DNA of 13,701 bases from an uncultured Leptolyngbya sp. GTDB taxonomy: Bacteria; Cyanobacteriota; Cyanobacteriia; Phormidesmidales; Phormidesmidaceae. Of the stretch, positions 13,577 to 13,701 are shown piece by piece; position 1 is the stretch's first letter, and the number at the start of each line of letters is the position of its first letter. The notes beneath the pieces are model-generated. The model searched no databases and was not told where the DNA came from. It saw only the letters and a program-made list of their open reading frames with translations. A program made the position numbers and the translations under genes. The stretch is from the NCBI GenBank assembly GCA_937899365.1, contig CALBPH010000515.1, forward strand, positions 1-13,701, in the 5' to 3' direction.

Positions 13577-13701
13577 TTAAAGCTCTTCAGGGTTGATACC
13601 TAGTTCTCTAAGCCGAGCAGCCAGTTTATCGGCCCGCTGCTTTTCTTGCTCGGCCCGCTGCTTTTCTTGCTCAGCCCGCTGCTTCTCTTGCTCGGCGACT
13701 T
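13577..13701 (-). CDS. C-terminal end of a Uma2-like protein (partial)
   Basis: The frame enters from the right edge and ends at TAA (13579-13577), leaving 41 complete codons. The residues run VAEQEKQRAEQEKQ and on to RADKLAARLRELGINPEEL. A charged heptad coiled coil closed by a RLRELGI.P.EL ending is typical of the C-terminus of cyanobacterial Uma2-family proteins (formerly DUF820), which have a PD-(D/E)XK nuclease-like fold and are abundant in cyanobacteria. The catalytic domain would lie outside the window, so the family assignment rests on the tail alone. The coiled coil is encoded by a 21-base tandem repeat. Confidence 0.65.
   Translation of the reverse strand, partial: VAEQEKQRAEQEKQRAEQEKQRADKLAARLRELGINPEEL
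13630..13692. repeat. Three tandem copies of a 21-base repeat inside the Uma2-like gene
   Basis: The unit CGGCCCGCTGCTTTTCTTGCT on the plus strand occurs at 13630-13650 and 13651-13671, identical. It occurs a third time at 13672-13692 with two changes. On the coding strand each unit encodes one AEQEKQR heptad. A diverging fourth unit begins at 13693. Confidence 0.9.

Overview
The window comes from a cyanobacterium. The octamer GCGATCGC (HIP1, a known hallmark of many cyanobacterial genomes) occurs at least eight times in 13.7 kb. Several genes are also cyanobacteria-associated: the variable chain of ferredoxin:thioredoxin reductase, a DUF6464-like protein, the short cyanobacterial form of ribosomal protein bL25, a composite membrane-anchored PP2C phosphatase and the tail of a Uma2-type protein. 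Base composition is even, and I see no insertion sequence, integrase, CRISPR array, rRNA or tRNA. This looks like ordinary chromosome rather than a mobile island.

Left part (1-5771): the 5' end of a secreted, probably cell-wall-amidase gene (minus strand) lies back to back with pyrG (CTP synthase, plus strand). pyrG runs tail to tail, with a 4-base overlap, into a small membrane-anchored DUF6464-like gene. On the same minus strand follow aspS (aspartyl-tRNA synthetase) and an adenosine-deaminase-family gene with an altered active-site motif.

Middle (5772-9625): a 489-base intergenic region separates the deaminase-like gene from purA (adenylosuccinate synthase), which uses a TTG start and has a near-consensus promoter. 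rplY (bL25) follows and ends in a strong hairpin/T-rich terminator. Next comes a tight three-gene plus-strand group: a small two-helix membrane protein, a YdcF/ElyC-like DUF218 membrane protein and a 77-residue protein of unknown role. The last overlaps the convergent ftrV by 8 bases.

Right part (9618-13701): ftrV and a 669-residue PP2C-type phosphatase lie on the minus strand. Divergent from the phosphatase, 55 bases away, is an nfeD plus stomatin/paraslipin pair, a classical membrane-microdomain partnership. The window ends in the C-terminal coiled coil of a Uma2-like gene on the minus strand, built from a 21-base tandem repeat.

The genes form short transcription units with alternating direction: nucleotide synthesis (pyrG, purA, the deaminase-like gene), translation (aspS, rplY), redox control (ftrV) and envelope or membrane functions (amidase, YdcF-like, PP2C, NfeD/paraslipin). 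I find no convincing new multi-gene system. The points most worth a second look are the altered deaminase active site, the phosphatase that has lost its usual zinc-ribbon cysteines beside the NfeD/paraslipin pair, the palindrome at the pyrG promoter, and the purA leader.
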